This document shows, piece by piece, positions 44,570 through 55,164 of a stretch of 64,000 nucleotides of DNA (position 1 is its first letter; the number at the start of each line of letters is the position of its first letter). The DNA comes from Methylacidiphilum sp. Yel. Lineage in GTDB: Bacteria > Verrucomicrobiota > Verrucomicrobiia > Methylacidiphilales > Methylacidiphilaceae. The position numbers were made by a program, and so were the translations under genes. A model generated the notes under the pieces. That model saw only the letters and a list, made by a program, of their open reading frames with translations, made no database searches and was not told the DNA's origin. The stretch is from assembly GCF_004421185.1 (NCBI RefSeq), contig NZ_LXQB01000010.1, positions 24,001-88,000 of the forward strand, read 5' to 3'.

Positions 44570-45332
44570 CATAGCCAATGGCTAAGAGTCCTAATGGAAT
44601 CATTGCATGGCCAATAGTAACCTGAGTGGCTCCAAGATTATATCCTGAAAGGGTATCCGTCCAAATCCATTCAAATTGAGCGGCTGCCAACCAGTGTGCA
44701 GTGATGAAATAGCGCACACCGGCTAGGGGTTGAAAGGCAAAAGCCCAATTTGTCCCAATATTGGCATTGGCTACTTCAGCGTTGACAACAACAGCTCCCA
44801 CTCCAAAACCAATATAAGGTTCAAAATTGCCAATATGATAACCCACAGTGCCATTAACCATTAGGGCACCAATGTTTAGGGCAGTATTCATATTAGGCAG
44901 GCTCAGATAATGTCCAGTGCCTATGAAAGCGCCTTCAGCATCCACTGTCCATGCAAGATGGGTTTCAGTATCAAGCCAATGATAACCACCAAGTACTCCA
45001 AGAACAGTGCTAAAGTTGGTGTTGACAGTAATGGGTCCGCCGGGATTGGTAAAGCCATCATTAGCGCCTACAAAAGCAGTTCCGGCTCCTCCGGCAATAT
45101 ACCAGGCTCCAACGATTCGCTTCGATTCAGCACCAGCTTTTTCCATTGCCTTTTTATTTTCCAAGTATTTTGAACTATGATCTTTATCTACCGCTATTTC
45201 ATCTCCTTCCGCTAGGGTCGATGCATTGTCTTCGGCTTTCAGATGCAAAGCAGAAAAACCAAATCCAATGCTTAAGCAAAGGAGCGCACATCGTAAGATT
45301 TTCAAAGCCCAAAGCTTTATATTTTTTTTCAT
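44562..45332 (-). CDS. Outer-membrane beta-barrel protein
   Basis: The 256-residue precursor has a signal peptide (a KKNIKLWALKILRCALLCLS start, cleavage near ALHLKA). After a short charged linker come about eight amphipathic strands rich in Gly and aromatics (GAWYIAGGAGTAF, NFEPYIGFGVGAVV, FAFQPLAGVRYFITAHW) ending in a final AF, the usual barrel C-terminus. It resembles OmpW/opacity-type porins. A very strong AGAGGAGGG ribosome site upstream suggests high expression. The ligand or role is unknown. Confidence 0.75.
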   Translation of the reverse strand: MKKNIKLWALKILRCALLCLSIGFGFSALHLKAEDNASTLAEGDEIAVDKDHSSKYLENKKAMEKAGAESKRIVGAWYIAGGAGTAFVGANDGFTNPGGPITVNTNFSTVLGVLGGYHWLDTETHLAWTVDAEGAFIGTGHYLSLPNMNTALNIGALMVNGTVGYHIGNFEPYIGFGVGAVVVNAEVANANIGTNWAFAFQPLAGVRYFITAHWLAAAQFEWIWTDTLSGYNLGATQVTIGHAMIPLGLLAIGYAF

Positions 45333-45624
45333 TTTCCCTCCTCTTAGGATTCTATTAATTATTTTAATTATTTTTTAAAATAAATTATAAATAAACTTGT
45401 AGGTTTTATCTCTTAATCTTAAAAAAAAATCAAAACAAAATTATCGAAATTTTAATCTAGGCATTCTGACTAATTTTTCTTTAGTTTAATGCATGGCTTT
45501 AAACAAAACGAACGCCAATAGCCAGTAATGCTTTTAGTAAATCTGTAATCAAGTAGATCAAGTAGAAAATGGGGAAAGGATTTAGAGGGAAAAAAATTGG
45601 TATAGGTTTTAGGATAATAGAACA

Positions 45625-47952
45625 ATGAAAATATCTCTTAATTGGCTTAAAGATTATATTGAATTGGAAAAGCCTTTGGCTCTGATAGTCGAAAAATTGA
45701 CATTAGGGGGAGTGGAAGTTGAGGAAGTTAATGAGATAGGAATTGAAGATGAAAAGATAGTAGTAGGCGAAATAGTGAGCTGGAGGCCGCATCCCAACGC
45801 CGATAAACTAAGGGTGTGTGAGGTCTTTACTGGCTTAGATAAGCTCAGTATTGTATGTGGCGCTAAAAATTTTGATGTAGGAGATCGAGTCGTCTTAGCT
45901 TTACCTGGGGCTGTTTTGCCTAGAGGTCTGCAGATTGGAGTAAAAAAAATACGTGGCGAAACTTCTTACGGGATGCTCTGCTCTGAAAAGGAACTAGGAT
46001 TATCGGGGGAATCTGAAGGGATAATGATTTTATCAAAAGAAGTTCCATTAGGTAGTAGCCTTAGCTCTTTCTTTCCAAAAGACACGATTCTTGATTTGGA
46101 GATCACTCCGAATCGGTCCGATCTGCTCTGTTATATTGGGATTGCCAGAGAGCTTGCAGCTCTTGGTGTGGGGAAACTAAAATCTTCAAGGGCTTTTCAG
46201 CTAGCATCCATTGGAGAAGGGTTAATGAGTCGTTATGGAAAAGTGACGATAGAGAATAAGAAGAAATGTCTTTTGTATTCAGGATGCTGGATTGAGAACA
46301 TAAGGGTTGGACCTTCTCCTACTTGGCTTGCTTCTAGGCTTAAAGCGAGTGGTTTTAAGCCAATCAATGCGGTTGTTGATATTACGAATTATGTTCTTCT
46401 TGAAACTGGACAGCCTCTTCATGCTTTCGATGCCGAACGGTTTGGTTCCCAGAACATTATTGTAAGAGATGGCCAGAAAGGTGAGCTTTTTGTTGGATTA
46501 GATGGGAAAGAATATGTTTTGGATGAAAGAGATTTGGTTATTGCAAGCCCCCATCAGGTAGAAGCTCTTGCAGGAGTAATCGGAGGAAAGGCTTCGGCAG
46601 TCAGCAGCTCTACTACATCGATTCTCCTAGAATCGGCTTGGTTTGAGCCCTTTACAATTCAACAGACATCCAATAGGCTGGGGATAGTGACCGAAGCCTC
46701 TTATCGATTTGCAAGAAGGGTAGATCCGCAAGGGGTAATTCCTGGGAGAATCAGGGCTGTGGAGCTATTGGAAAAAGTCCTTGGGGCGAAATTGGTTGGA
46801 GGTGTCATAGAGGGAAAAATTGAGGCAAGCAAAAATAGCATCAGGCTTAGAAAACAAAAGCTTGAGGAGTTTACTGCTTTGTCTTGGTCACAAACAGAAA
46901 TAGAAGAAAAACTCAAGTCTTTGGGATTACTCTTAAAGCATCAAACAGAGAAGGAATCTTATTGGGAAGCTCCTTCTTTCAGATCCGATTTGGAAATAGA
47001 AGAGGATCTTATTGAAGAGCTGGTACGGTTGCGTGGTCTTTCTGATATTCCCTCGCGGATTTCTTTTGGGTTGGCTTCACCATCAGCTACAGAAAAGGAA
47101 TGGGATAAGGTCTTTGAGCTTAAACAAGTGCTGGCATCGAAAGGATATCAGGAATGCATGACCATCCCCTTGGTGGTGGATGAAAAGAAGGAGGAGGAGG
47201 ATAGAATTTCCCTATCCAATCCGGCAAGCAATTATCATGTAGTCCTCAGAAAATCTTTTTTGAGGTCTTTGGTTGAGGTAGCCAATACGAATTGGAGGCG
47301 AGGCAATAAGGAAATAAGGATATTTGAAATCGGCACTCTTTTTTTTAACAATAAGGGGAAGGTGTGTGAAGAGCAAAGGTTAGGCATTCTTGTCGGAGGA
47401 GAAACCAATCAACTGGAAACTCGTATGCTACAGTGGTCAATGAAACAACGAAAAATAGATTTTTATGATTTGAAGCAGCTGATGGATTTTCTAGAACAAA
47501 AAAAGGGTTTTTTGGAGGAAGATCGTAAAGAGTTGTTTTTAGTTCGTTCAGAGGACTTAGAAGGATTAGCAGTCGATTTTCCCTGTTATTATGTTGAATA
47601 TAGCATCGAACGATGGAAAAGGGAAAGTGAGCAACTCCCCACCTATAAACCGCTTCCAACTCAACCATCCATTCGAAGGGACATAGCATTGATTGTGGAC
47701 AAGGAATTAAAGCATAAAGAAATCTTAACAGAGATTCGAAACCAAGAAGTTCCTTTTCTTGAATCAGTAGAGCTTTTTGATCTTTTTGAAGATCTAGAGG
47801 GGATTCGAATTCCTAAAGAGAAAAAGTCCTTGGCTTATGCTTTAACTTTTCGAGCCAAAGATCGCACTTTGACAGATGAAGAAGTCAACGCTATTGTAAT
47901 AAAACTAAAGGAAGGGTTACGGAAAAAACTTTCTTGTAGTTTTAGAGAATAA
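45625..47952 (+). CDS. pheT: Phenylalanyl-tRNA synthetase beta subunit
   Basis: This 775-residue chain pairs with PheS to charge tRNA-Phe. The N-terminal tRNA-binding EMAP domain has EIVSWRPHPNADKLRVCEV near 48-66. ITPNRSDLL near 155 and INAVVDITNYVLLETGQPLHAFDA near 249 follow (shown in part: VVDITNYVLL and QPLHAFDA). The C-terminal anticodon-binding domain ends with TFRAKDRTLTDEEVN. pheS is not adjacent, which is uncommon for bacteria. Almost 300 bp upstream hold no recognisable gene or T-box leader. Confidence 0.94.
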   Translation: MKISLNWLKDYIELEKPLALIVEKLTLGGVEVEEVNEIGIEDEKIVVGEIVSWRPHPNADKLRVCEVFTGLDKLSIVCGAKNFDVGDRVVLALPGAVLPRGLQIGVKKIRGETSYGMLCSEKELGLSGESEGIMILSKEVPLGSSLSSFFPKDTILDLEITPNRSDLLCYIGIARELAALGVGKLKSSRAFQLASIGEGLMSRYGKVTIENKKKCLLYSGCWIENIRVGPSPTWLASRLKASGFKPINAVVDITNYVLLETGQPLHAFDAERFGSQNIIVRDGQKGELFVGLDGKEYVLDERDLVIASPHQVEALAGVIGGKASAVSSSTTSILLESAWFEPFTIQQTSNRLGIVTEASYRFARRVDPQGVIPGRIRAVELLEKVLGAKLVGGVIEGKIEASKNSIRLRKQKLEEFTALSWSQTEIEEKLKSLGLLLKHQTEKESYWEAPSFRSDLEIEEDLIEELVRLRGLSDIPSRISFGLASPSATEKEWDKVFELKQVLASKGYQECMTIPLVVDEKKEEEDRISLSNPASNYHVVLRKSFLRSLVEVANTNWRRGNKEIRIFEIGTLFFNNKGKVCEEQRLGILVGGETNQLETRMLQWSMKQRKIDFYDLKQLMDFLEQKKGFLEEDRKELFLVRSEDLEGLAVDFPCYYVEYSIERWKRESEQLPTYKPLPTQPSIRRDIALIVDKELKHKEILTEIRNQEVPFLESVELFDLFEDLEGIRIPKEKKSLAYALTFRAKDRTLTDEEVNAIVIKLKEGLRKKLSCSFRE

Positions 47953-48181
47953 GGGAGGATATTTTTTAAAGATTTCCCTTCGCTGTGCGTGATTGGAATG
48001 TTAGCCTTTCCTCCGATGTTTGAAATATTAGGGACCTAACGCTTTGCTGATTGAACGCCAGGCCTTAACTGGAAGGCGGGATTTCAGAGCGCTCCCTTTT
48101 CTGTACATAAAGGGACGAAAGGTCTCATTCACACGGCAGCGAGGGGATTTTTTTTCTAAGCAACCTCGATTGAAAAAAGAT

Positions 48182-49516
48182 TTAGGCAAGGATAGTCCGA
48201 ACGAAAGCTTCTATATTTCTTAGACTTCTTTGACTTAAAAAGAGGTTTCTAGCAGTTTTGTCTTTAGGTAGATTCTTTTCGGTCAGATCGAACAATCCGA
48301 AATTGGCTTTCATCGGTTGAAAATGCAGCGGATCAGCATGGCAGATATACCAGAGGAGTTCGCCGATCATTGTTTGTCTTGGGAAAATCACAGGCTCTTT
48401 CCCTTGAAGAAGCCTCGAGGCATTTATTCCTGCCACTAATCCACTAGCAATGTTACCTGCATACCCTTCGAAGCCAGCGAGTTGGCCTGCAAAAAATAAA
48501 AGCAGATTGTCCTTGAACTGAAGAGTTGGGAGGAGCAGCCTGGGGGCATTAATAAAGGTGTTACGGTGTAATTGGCCATAACGAATAAATTCGGCATTTT
48601 TTAATGCAGGGATAATCCTAAAAATTCTATCTTGTTCTTTGTAAGTAAGATTGGTTTGGAAACCAACCATGTTGTAAAGCGAAGCTGCCAAATTATCTTG
48701 TCGTAGCTGGACGACGGCATAGGGCCTTTTGTTTGTCTTTGGATCGATCAGACCCGTAGGCCGAAGAGGGCCAAATCTCAGGGTATCTTCTCCTCTTTTA
48801 GCCATGATCTCGATCGGCAGACAGCCTTCAAAATAGAGTTCTTTTTCAAAATCATGCAGTTTGATTCTTTCTGCATTGGCTAGTTGTCGGCTTAACTCTA
48901 AATACTGCTCTTTTGTAAGGGGACAGTTAACATAATCACCAGAATTGGCAGGGTCCATGTACCGAGAAGCTTTAAAAGCAGAGCTGAAATCAATGGAGCG
49001 AGCATCGACTATAGGACATAAGGCATCATAAAAATAAAGGGAATTGGATTGGGTCAACGCTTCCAGTCTTGCTGCAAGACGAGGGCTTGTCAAAGGGCCT
49101 GTTGCTAGGATACAAATCGAGTCGAATGTTAAATCTACTACCTCTTCTCTTATTAAAGTAATGTTGGGCTGTTTTAAAATGTGTTGCGTAACCGCTTGAG
49201 AAAATCTTTCTCTGTCTACGGCAAGAGATTTTCCTGCTGAAACCGAGCAACTATCAGCAATGGAAATGAGCAAAGAGTCTAGAATTCTCAATTCCTGAAG
49301 CAATAGACCAGAAGCATGGCTCAGTAGATTGGAACCAAAAGAATTACTGCAGACAATTTCAGCAAGATTGCTTCCAGAATGGGCTCCTGTTGGTATAAAA
49401 GGCCGCATTTCATAAAGAAAAACAGGAATCCCCCTTTTAGCAATCTGCCATGCTGCTTCAGATCCTGCAAGCCCTCCTCCAATGACCACAATGCCTTTAG
49501 CCGAGCAATATTTCAT
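48182..49516 (-). CDS. trmFO: Methylenetetrahydrofolate-tRNA (uracil-5-)-methyltransferase TrmFO
   Basis: TrmFO makes ribothymidine 54 in tRNA using methylenetetrahydrofolate and FAD. VVIGGGLAGSEAAWQIA near the start binds FAD, YEMRP follows, and the family segment AHSGSNLAEIVCSNSFGSN contains the conserved cysteine. Later GQLAGFEGYAGNIASG closes the FAD domain. I chose ATG 49516; a GTG at 49534 adds six residues and neither has a clear ribosome site. The gene converges on pheT. Confidence 0.93.
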   Translation of the reverse strand: MKYCSAKGIVVIGGGLAGSEAAWQIAKRGIPVFLYEMRPFIPTGAHSGSNLAEIVCSNSFGSNLLSHASGLLLQELRILDSLLISIADSCSVSAGKSLAVDRERFSQAVTQHILKQPNITLIREEVVDLTFDSICILATGPLTSPRLAARLEALTQSNSLYFYDALCPIVDARSIDFSSAFKASRYMDPANSGDYVNCPLTKEQYLELSRQLANAERIKLHDFEKELYFEGCLPIEIMAKRGEDTLRFGPLRPTGLIDPKTNKRPYAVVQLRQDNLAASLYNMVGFQTNLTYKEQDRIFRIIPALKNAEFIRYGQLHRNTFINAPRLLLPTLQFKDNLLLFFAGQLAGFEGYAGNIASGLVAGINASRLLQGKEPVIFPRQTMIGELLWYICHADPLHFQPMKANFGLFDLTEKNLPKDKTARNLFLSQRSLRNIEAFVRTILA

Positions 49517-49727
49517 TCTAAAAGAAAAATACACTCGACTAGAAAAAAGTTAATGATTTTCCTCTCCCTTAGACTATTTTCGTTAGTTTTACCATCAAAG
49601 AAGCTTTGTAGGGAGAATAGACTCAAAGAGCCTACAATTAGAAATACGGCAAAAGGGCTTTTAGAGTTCATATTGTGGGAGTAATTAGCTTCAGGCTCCC
49701 CAGCAAAAGAGCAGTTCATCCAATGGA

Positions 49728-51494
49728 CTACAACAAATCGGTAACAGCGCCTAAATTGGCCTGGCTTACTGTTTTGGCAAACTTATATAAGACTCCGCGG
49801 CACTGTAAGGGGAGAGGCTCCCATTTGGATTGTCTCTTTTGAAGGACTTCTGGAGTAACATGCAGTATAATTTCTTTTTTTTCTGCATCGATAGTAATTT
49901 GATCTCCTTCTTCCACAAGAGCAATAGGTCCCCCAATAGCTGCTTCAGGACAAATATGCCCAACCACAAAGCCGTGGGTGCCTCCAGAAAATCTTCCATC
50001 CGTAATTAATGCCACCTCCTTCCCCAGCCCTCTGCCCATAATAGCGGAAGTAGGGGCAAGCATTTCTCGCATTCCTGGCCCTCCCTTGGGACCTTCATAA
50101 CGAATGACAACAACATCTCCTTTTTTAATCGTCCCATCGAGGATTTTTTCCAAAGCCTGTTCTTCAGAATCAAAAGGTCGGGCAATGCCCGTAAAGGTCT
50201 TTCCTTCCATTCCCGTTATTTTTGCCACAGCTCCCTCTGGGGCCAGATTGCCCCGTAGAATAACTAGATGACTATCCTTTTTAATCGGGTTTGAAAAGTC
50301 ATGAATGATAGTTTGAAAAGGTGGATAGTCCGCAACATTTTCAAGGTTTTGAGCAAGACTCTTTCCAGTCACAGTTAAACAGTCGCCATGCAGCAGTCCT
50401 TTGTCCAGTAACCTCTTCAATAATGGAGTTAATCCTCCAATCTGAGAGAGATCAGCAACGCAGTGTTTTCCTGAAGGCTTCAGATCGGCTAGGACAGGGA
50501 CTTTCTGTCCAATACGGTCAAAGTCTTCAAGGCTCAGTTCAACCTCAGCGGCATGGGCAATAGCCAGGAGGTGCAGGACGGCATTCGTTGATCCGCCTAG
50601 AGCAATAACCACAGTGATGGCATTTTCAAAAGCTTTTTTGGTTAATATATCTCTGGGTCTTATCCCCTGATTGATCATCTGTAATACTGCTTTGCCTGCA
50701 AGCCTGGCATCCTCGATTTTCTCAAGCGAAACAGCTGGGTGTGTTGAACTATTTGGAAGAGACATCCCCATTGCTTCGATAGCGCAAGCCATAGTGTTTG
50801 CCGTGTACATCCCCCCGCAGGAACCAGGACCTGGAATGGCATGTTGCTCAATTGCAAGCAGCTCTTCTTTGGAAAGCTTTCCTTGAGAAAAAGAACCTAC
50901 GGCTTCAAAAACCGAAATAATGTCGAGGTTCTCTCCTTTATAACATCCTGGGAGTATTGTGCCCCCATAAACGAAGACAGCGGGCCTGTTTAATCGGGCA
51001 ATAGCGATCAAGCATCCTGGCATATTCTTATCGCAACCTCCAATGGTGACGATGCCATCCATCCCCTCACAACAAACGACCGTTTCTATGGAATCAGCGA
51101 TTACTTCCCTAGAAACAAGGGAATATTTCATGCCAGCGGTCCCCATGGAAATCCCATCAGAGATAGTAATCGTATTGAATATCAGAGTTTTCCCTCCAGC
51201 TTCAGTGGCTCCTGAAGCTGCTTCTCTAGCAAGTTTATCAATATGCATGTTGCATGGGGTTAGTTGACTCCAGGTGGAGGCTATGCCAATGAGATCTTTT
51301 TGAGCCATGTCTGAGGAAGAAAATCCCAGCGGATAGAACATAGAACGATTGGGAGAGCGAACAACACCATCAAAAATTGCGGACGAATAGGCTCTGTGGA
51401 GGGATTTTTTAACGTTTTGCGACGACCCTTGGCTCTCTTCTGTTCTCGAGGCGGTTGAAGATAAAGGGGAATAGTTCGAAGCATTCATAGGCAT
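49728..51494 (-). CDS. ilvD: Dihydroxy-acid dehydratase
   Basis: IlvD dehydrates dihydroxy-acids in valine, leucine and isoleucine synthesis. The iron-sulfur ligands appear in [13 protein letters not shown] and [14 protein letters not shown], and a C-terminal [25 protein letters not shown] region (seen as [19 protein letters not shown]) forms the substrate site. It is 588 residues, with a 40-residue Ser-rich N-terminal extension. The TatD-family gene lies upstream in the same leftward direction 21 bp away. Confidence 0.94.
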   Translation of the reverse strand: MPMNASNYSPLSSTASRTEESQGSSQNVKKSLHRAYSSAIFDGVVRSPNRSMFYPLGFSSSDMAQKDLIGIASTWSQLTPCNMHIDKLAREAASGATEAGGKTLIFNTITISDGISMGTAGMKYSLVSREVIADSIETVVCCEGMDGIVTIGGCDKNMPGCLIAIARLNRPAVFVYGGTILPGCYKGENLDIISVFEAVGSFSQGKLSKEELLAIEQHAIPGPGSCGGMYTANTMACAIEAMGMSLPNSSTHPAVSLEKIEDARLAGKAVLQMINQGIRPRDILTKKAFENAITVVIALGGSTNAVLHLLAIAHAAEVELSLEDFDRIGQKVPVLADLKPSGKHCVADLSQIGGLTPLLKRLLDKGLLHGDCLTVTGKSLAQNLENVADYPPFQTIIHDFSNPIKKDSHLVILRGNLAPEGAVAKITGMEGKTFTGIARPFDSEEQALEKILDGTIKKGDVVVIRYEGPKGGPGMREMLAPTSAIMGRGLGKEVALITDGRFSGGTHGFVVGHICPEAAIGGPIALVEEGDQITIDAEKKEIILHVTPEVLQKRQSKWEPLPLQCRGVLYKFAKTVSQANLGAVTDLL

Positions 51495-51515
51495 TACAAT
51501 TTATTTTAATAACCT

Positions 51516-52355
51516 TCAGTTTCTTTTAGAGTTTTGAAAAGAAAAAAATTCACTTGCCCTACGGGTGGTCTGGAAAGCTACTTCTTCGAGGGATATTTTT
51601 TTAATTTTAGCGATTTCATCAGCAATGATCCGTACATGAGAGGGCTCAGACCGCTTGCCCCTATAAGGCACAGGAGCAAGAAATGGACAGTCTGTTTCCA
51701 GCATCATATTTTCAAGTGGTATTTCTAAGACCGTTTGCCTAAGGGCCTGAGCATTTGGGAAAGTTATAATTCCTGTAAAAGAAACAAGGTGGCCTTGACT
51801 AAAAAGAAGGCTTGCTTCTTTGGAAGTCCCAACAAAACAGTGGAATACTCCTCTTAAGACACCTTGATATGGAGATAACAAAGAGAGGGTTTCATGGAAC
51901 GCTGCTCTTTGGTGAATGATGACATTAAGTTTGGCTTCTTTAGCCAGTTCTAATTGACTTAAAAAAACCTCTTGTTGTATCTTTTTTTGCTCTTCGATTT
52001 CTGCTGGAGACAAGGATGGGTCAAACTTGTGAAAATCTAGTCCAATTTCACCTATAGCTACGATTTTGGGATGTTCCAAAAGACCAGAAAGGTCCTTTTC
52101 AAAAGGCTGAGCTCTTTTGTGGGCTTCCAGCGGATGGATTCCAACGGCAGCCCAAACTGCTGGAATTCTCTCAGCTATGCTTAAAGCCTTTCTGGAACTT
52201 TGAAGATTGGTTCCAACGGTAATGATTTTTTCAATGCCACTGTCAATTGCCCGCTGAATGACGGCTTCCAAATCTTTAGAAAATTGTGGAAAATCAAGAT
52301 GAGCATGCGTTTCAATAAACATAAAATTAGAGGGTTTTGTTGGTTGTTCTCTCAA
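51516..52355 (-). CDS. tatD: TatD-family metal-dependent hydrolase/DNase
   Basis: The 279-residue TIM-barrel hydrolase has ETHAHLDFPQF near 15-25 with the two metal-binding His, GEIGLDFHKF near 101-110, and ETDCPFLAP near 217-225. TatD-type enzymes are 3'-5' nucleases and D-aminoacyl hydrolases. The start shown is a TTG with an AGGAAA site; ATG 52322 (MFIETHAH) is also plausible. It lies between the PhnP-like gene and ilvD, all leftward. Confidence 0.9.
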   Translation of the reverse strand: MREQPTKPSNFMFIETHAHLDFPQFSKDLEAVIQRAIDSGIEKIITVGTNLQSSRKALSIAERIPAVWAAVGIHPLEAHKRAQPFEKDLSGLLEHPKIVAIGEIGLDFHKFDPSLSPAEIEEQKKIQQEVFLSQLELAKEAKLNVIIHQRAAFHETLSLLSPYQGVLRGVFHCFVGTSKEASLLFSQGHLVSFTGIITFPNAQALRQTVLEIPLENMMLETDCPFLAPVPYRGKRSEPSHVRIIADEIAKIKKISLEEVAFQTTRRASEFFSFQNSKRN

Positions 52356-52383
52356 AAACTATTTCCTAATGATTAAATGCGTT

Positions 52384-53178
52384 TTAAAGATCAATTTCAA
52401 GTCCATCATAAGCTACGTAAATATTTGGAGGCAAGCAGGCTTGCCTCTCTTTATGGGATTTATGGTGCGTTAGGTGGGTAAAATAAGTTTTTTTGGCGCC
52501 AATGCGTTGAGCCATTTTTATGGCTTCTGAAGTACATAGATGGGTGGGATGAGGTTCGTCTCTTAAAGCATCGATAATAAGAACTTCGACATCCAAAAGC
52601 CCTTCGATAATTGTTTGAGGTATAGTTTTGCAATCGACAAGATAAGCCAGTATTTTTTTCTTCTCCTGTTCAAAGAGAAAGCCCAAGGTGGTTATTTTGC
52701 CGTGTGGTAAGGGAAATGGATGGATGGTGAAGCTACCAATTTGGAAAGTTCCCTCAATAATATGGGGAATGACTCGGAGATAGCCGTTTTTTTCCAGCGA
52801 AGGATCAAAAGCATAGGGAAAGATTCTTTTTAATGTAGCTATGACCTCTTCAGAAGCATAAATAGGAAGTCTAGTGCCAATGATATCACAAAATCTTCTC
52901 AAATCATCAAATCCCATAATATGATCGGCATGCTGATGGGTAAAAAGAATACCATGGACATTTTGGATATTCTCTCTGAGACATTGGAGACGGAGTTCGG
53001 GAGTAGTGTCGATGAGAATCGAACTGATACCATCGGTGAGATAAAGAGAGGAGCGTGTGCGTTTATCTCTTGGATCTGTCGATAGGCAGGTGGCACATCT
53101 GCATCCGATCATTGGAACCCCTTGAGAAGTCCCTGAGCCAAGAACAATAGCTTTTGATCTTAACAATGTTGAAGACAT
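52384..53178 (-). CDS. PhnP-like metallo-beta-lactamase fold phosphodiesterase
   Basis: The 264-residue hydrolase has VLGSGTSQGVPMIGCRCATC near 11-30, a beginning typical of the PhnP/lipoate-associated group with its CxC metal-binding cysteines, and FTHQHADHIMGFDDLRRF near 90-107 as the HxHxDH site. HLTHHKSH near 243 supplies the C-terminal histidines. The family cleaves cyclic phosphodiesters; no phosphonate operon is near, so the exact substrate is unknown. Confidence 0.85.
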   Translation of the reverse strand: MSSTLLRSKAIVLGSGTSQGVPMIGCRCATCLSTDPRDKRTRSSLYLTDGISSILIDTTPELRLQCLRENIQNVHGILFTHQHADHIMGFDDLRRFCDIIGTRLPIYASEEVIATLKRIFPYAFDPSLEKNGYLRVIPHIIEGTFQIGSFTIHPFPLPHGKITTLGFLFEQEKKKILAYLVDCKTIPQTIIEGLLDVEVLIIDALRDEPHPTHLCTSEAIKMAQRIGAKKTYFTHLTHHKSHKERQACLPPNIYVAYDGLEIDL

Positions 53179-53385
53179 AGCAAAAAAAAATGTATCAACT
53201 GTTCTCTTTGAACAAGAGATAGACCCGTCGTAACGTAAAAACTATCAACCATTTTAGTAGCAATATAGGAAGAGAAAAAAAGAATTTAAAAGGAGATTGC
53301 ATTGGGGAGATAGGAATGGTAATGAATTTTATTTATGTTAAATTAAAATATAAGAAAATTTTATTTTTGGAAAGATGTACTAGAT

Positions 53386-53913
53386 ATGATTCCTCATGTA
53401 GGTAATGGCTCGCTCTATTATGCTTTAACAAAAGATTGCGGCTATCTGAAGGTGGTTGGGTGGGGCTCTTTTGATAAATGCAACTCTTTAAGATTGTTTT
53501 ACAATCAATTGTTAAAAAGTGGCATTCGGCGGCTCATTGTTGATCTTCAAGAATGTACCTACATGGACAGTACCTTTTTAGGGACATTGGCGGGGATTCA
53601 TATCAAGTTTAACCAAATCATGGGTGAGTTGAAAATTGTCAATGTTAGCAAAAAGAATTTGGATTCGATTGCAACTCTTGGATTGGATAAGATATTTAAA
53701 ATTTTGATGCAATGGGATAATGCTCCTTTTGCTGATCACATTGCTCCTTTTGATAGACATTCTCTCCGGAAAGAAGATACGCCACTGACAATGTTGGAAG
53801 CTCATGAGCTTTTGATCCATTTGGATCCACGGAACAAAACGAAATTTCAAGATCTTGTTGATTACTTGAAAGAAGAGGTAGGAAAGTCGGCATCTAAAGA
53901 AGATGTTCAGTAG
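53386..53913 (+). CDS. STAS-domain anti-anti-sigma-like protein
   Basis: The 175-residue protein has a STAS fold in its first 110 residues, with the phosphorylatable serine region LQECTYMDSTFLGTLAGI near 56-73. About 65 further residues have no recognised domain. Such proteins are switched by a partner kinase and by PP2C/SpoIIE phosphatases. The next gene, overlapping by 11 bases, encodes exactly that kind of phosphatase. No anti-sigma kinase is visible nearby. Confidence 0.82.
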   Translation: MIPHVGNGSLYYALTKDCGYLKVVGWGSFDKCNSLRLFYNQLLKSGIRRLIVDLQECTYMDSTFLGTLAGIHIKFNQIMGELKIVNVSKKNLDSIATLGLDKIFKILMQWDNAPFADHIAPFDRHSLRKEDTPLTMLEAHELLIHLDPRNKTKFQDLVDYLKEEVGKSASKEDVQ

Positions 53914-55141
53914 TATTATTCTTATTTCCATTCTTGCCCTTGTGATGGGCTTATGGATATATGAAAAACTGCTGGGAAAATCATTGCAACTCAATTTGAC
54001 AAAAAGCGAAGCATACAATCAGAGTCTTATTCAGTATATAAAGAGTCTTTCCTCTCAAAAAGCACTATCAGAAAATATCCAGAGCCTATTGGAACTAGTT
54101 ATGAAATTGATCTCAGCCAAAGGCTTAGTGTTGCGGCTGGAAAACCTGCCTGAAAGAGCTCTGTTGGAATCTTGTTATCAATTAGGGGATATTTCCCTAG
54201 AAAAATTGAAGGCAAATTTAAAAGGGAAAACAAAAAAAGATGAAAAGGACAAGCTTTTTTCCAACATAGAAAAAAATGGAATATCCATTGGATACTTTTA
54301 CGCCGAGCTGAAGGAAGAAGGCAATGAAGAGTGGTTAAAAAAAATCATAGCTATGATGATAAACCAAATCTTTTTTTTCCTAGAAAACCATAGTCTACAG
54401 CGTGAATTAAAAGAGGATACGATCAGATTCTTTGGGGAAATTCAAAAAGGATGGGTTCCCAACATAGAAAACTTCTTGAAGGGTTTTAAAGTTTCTGCTA
54501 GATCCATACCTTCTTCCCAGTTTAATGGAGATTTTTATGATTCAATCAGGATAGATGATCATCACTGTGCCCTTGTGTTAAGCGATGTGGCTACTAAAGG
54601 TTTGTCTTCCCTTTTAATAAGTGGCATGTGTCGAGCAGCAATTCGTTCTCTTGTGGATCATATCAGATCGCCCTTGGTGATTCTCTGTAGACTTAATGAA
54701 GTTCTTTATCCAGAAATTTGTGGGAAAACCATTATTTCCTTAATTTATCTTTTTATAGATGAAAAACTTAATACAGTAACCATGGCCAGGGCCGGTCATG
54801 AAATGCCCATTTTTTGTCGCAAGGGCAAAATAGAAAAAATCGATCTGCCTGGTATTTGTTTAGGGATTGACGAAGGTAAAATATTCAACAAAATGGTTAA
54901 GGAGCATGAGCTAAAATTGCAAAGCGGTGATTTTTTGCTTTTATTTACAGATGGACTTGTCGAAGCGGTCAATAAAGAAGGAGCCTTTTTTGGTCGAGAA
55001 AGGGCTGAAAAAATTGTTCAAGAGATGTCTGAAAAAGATCCTGATATTGTGTTAAGTGCGATTGTTGAGCAACTGAAACTTTTTTGTAAAGAAACGGCTC
55101 CCTTTGATGATGTGACCCTCTTGGCCCTTTCAAAAAATTAG
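53903..55141 (+). CDS. Membrane-anchored PP2C/SpoIIE-type serine phosphatase
   Basis: The N-terminus has one membrane helix (MFSSIILISILALVMGLWIY). A helical region of about 170 residues follows, possibly a GAF-like sensor. The C-terminal SpoIIE domain has GDFYDSI near 212, SDVATKGLSS near 230, FTDGLVEAV near 349 and DDVTLLALS at the end, which hold the metal-binding aspartates. It probably dephosphorylates the STAS protein encoded just upstream. grpE follows immediately, the stop and next frame sharing a base. Confidence 0.85.
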   Translation: MFSSIILISILALVMGLWIYEKLLGKSLQLNLTKSEAYNQSLIQYIKSLSSQKALSENIQSLLELVMKLISAKGLVLRLENLPERALLESCYQLGDISLEKLKANLKGKTKKDEKDKLFSNIEKNGISIGYFYAELKEEGNEEWLKKIIAMMINQIFFFLENHSLQRELKEDTIRFFGEIQKGWVPNIENFLKGFKVSARSIPSSQFNGDFYDSIRIDDHHCALVLSDVATKGLSSLLISGMCRAAIRSLVDHIRSPLVILCRLNEVLYPEICGKTIISLIYLFIDEKLNTVTMARAGHEMPIFCRKGKIEKIDLPGICLGIDEGKIFNKMVKEHELKLQSGDFLLLFTDGLVEAVNKEGAFFGRERAEKIVQEMSEKDPDIVLSAIVEQLKLFCKETAPFDDVTLLALSKN

Positions 55142-55164
55142 TGAAAGAAGGAAGACATGCAATT

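Noticed and set aside
45333-45624. Possible T-box or other leader before pheT
   Set aside because: No T-box sequence, start-stop peptide or terminator/antiterminator pair could be drawn.
48100-48130. TCCCTTT/AAAGGGA inverted repeat between pheT and trmFO
   Set aside because: The stem is short and no T-run follows on either strand, so I do not call it a terminator.
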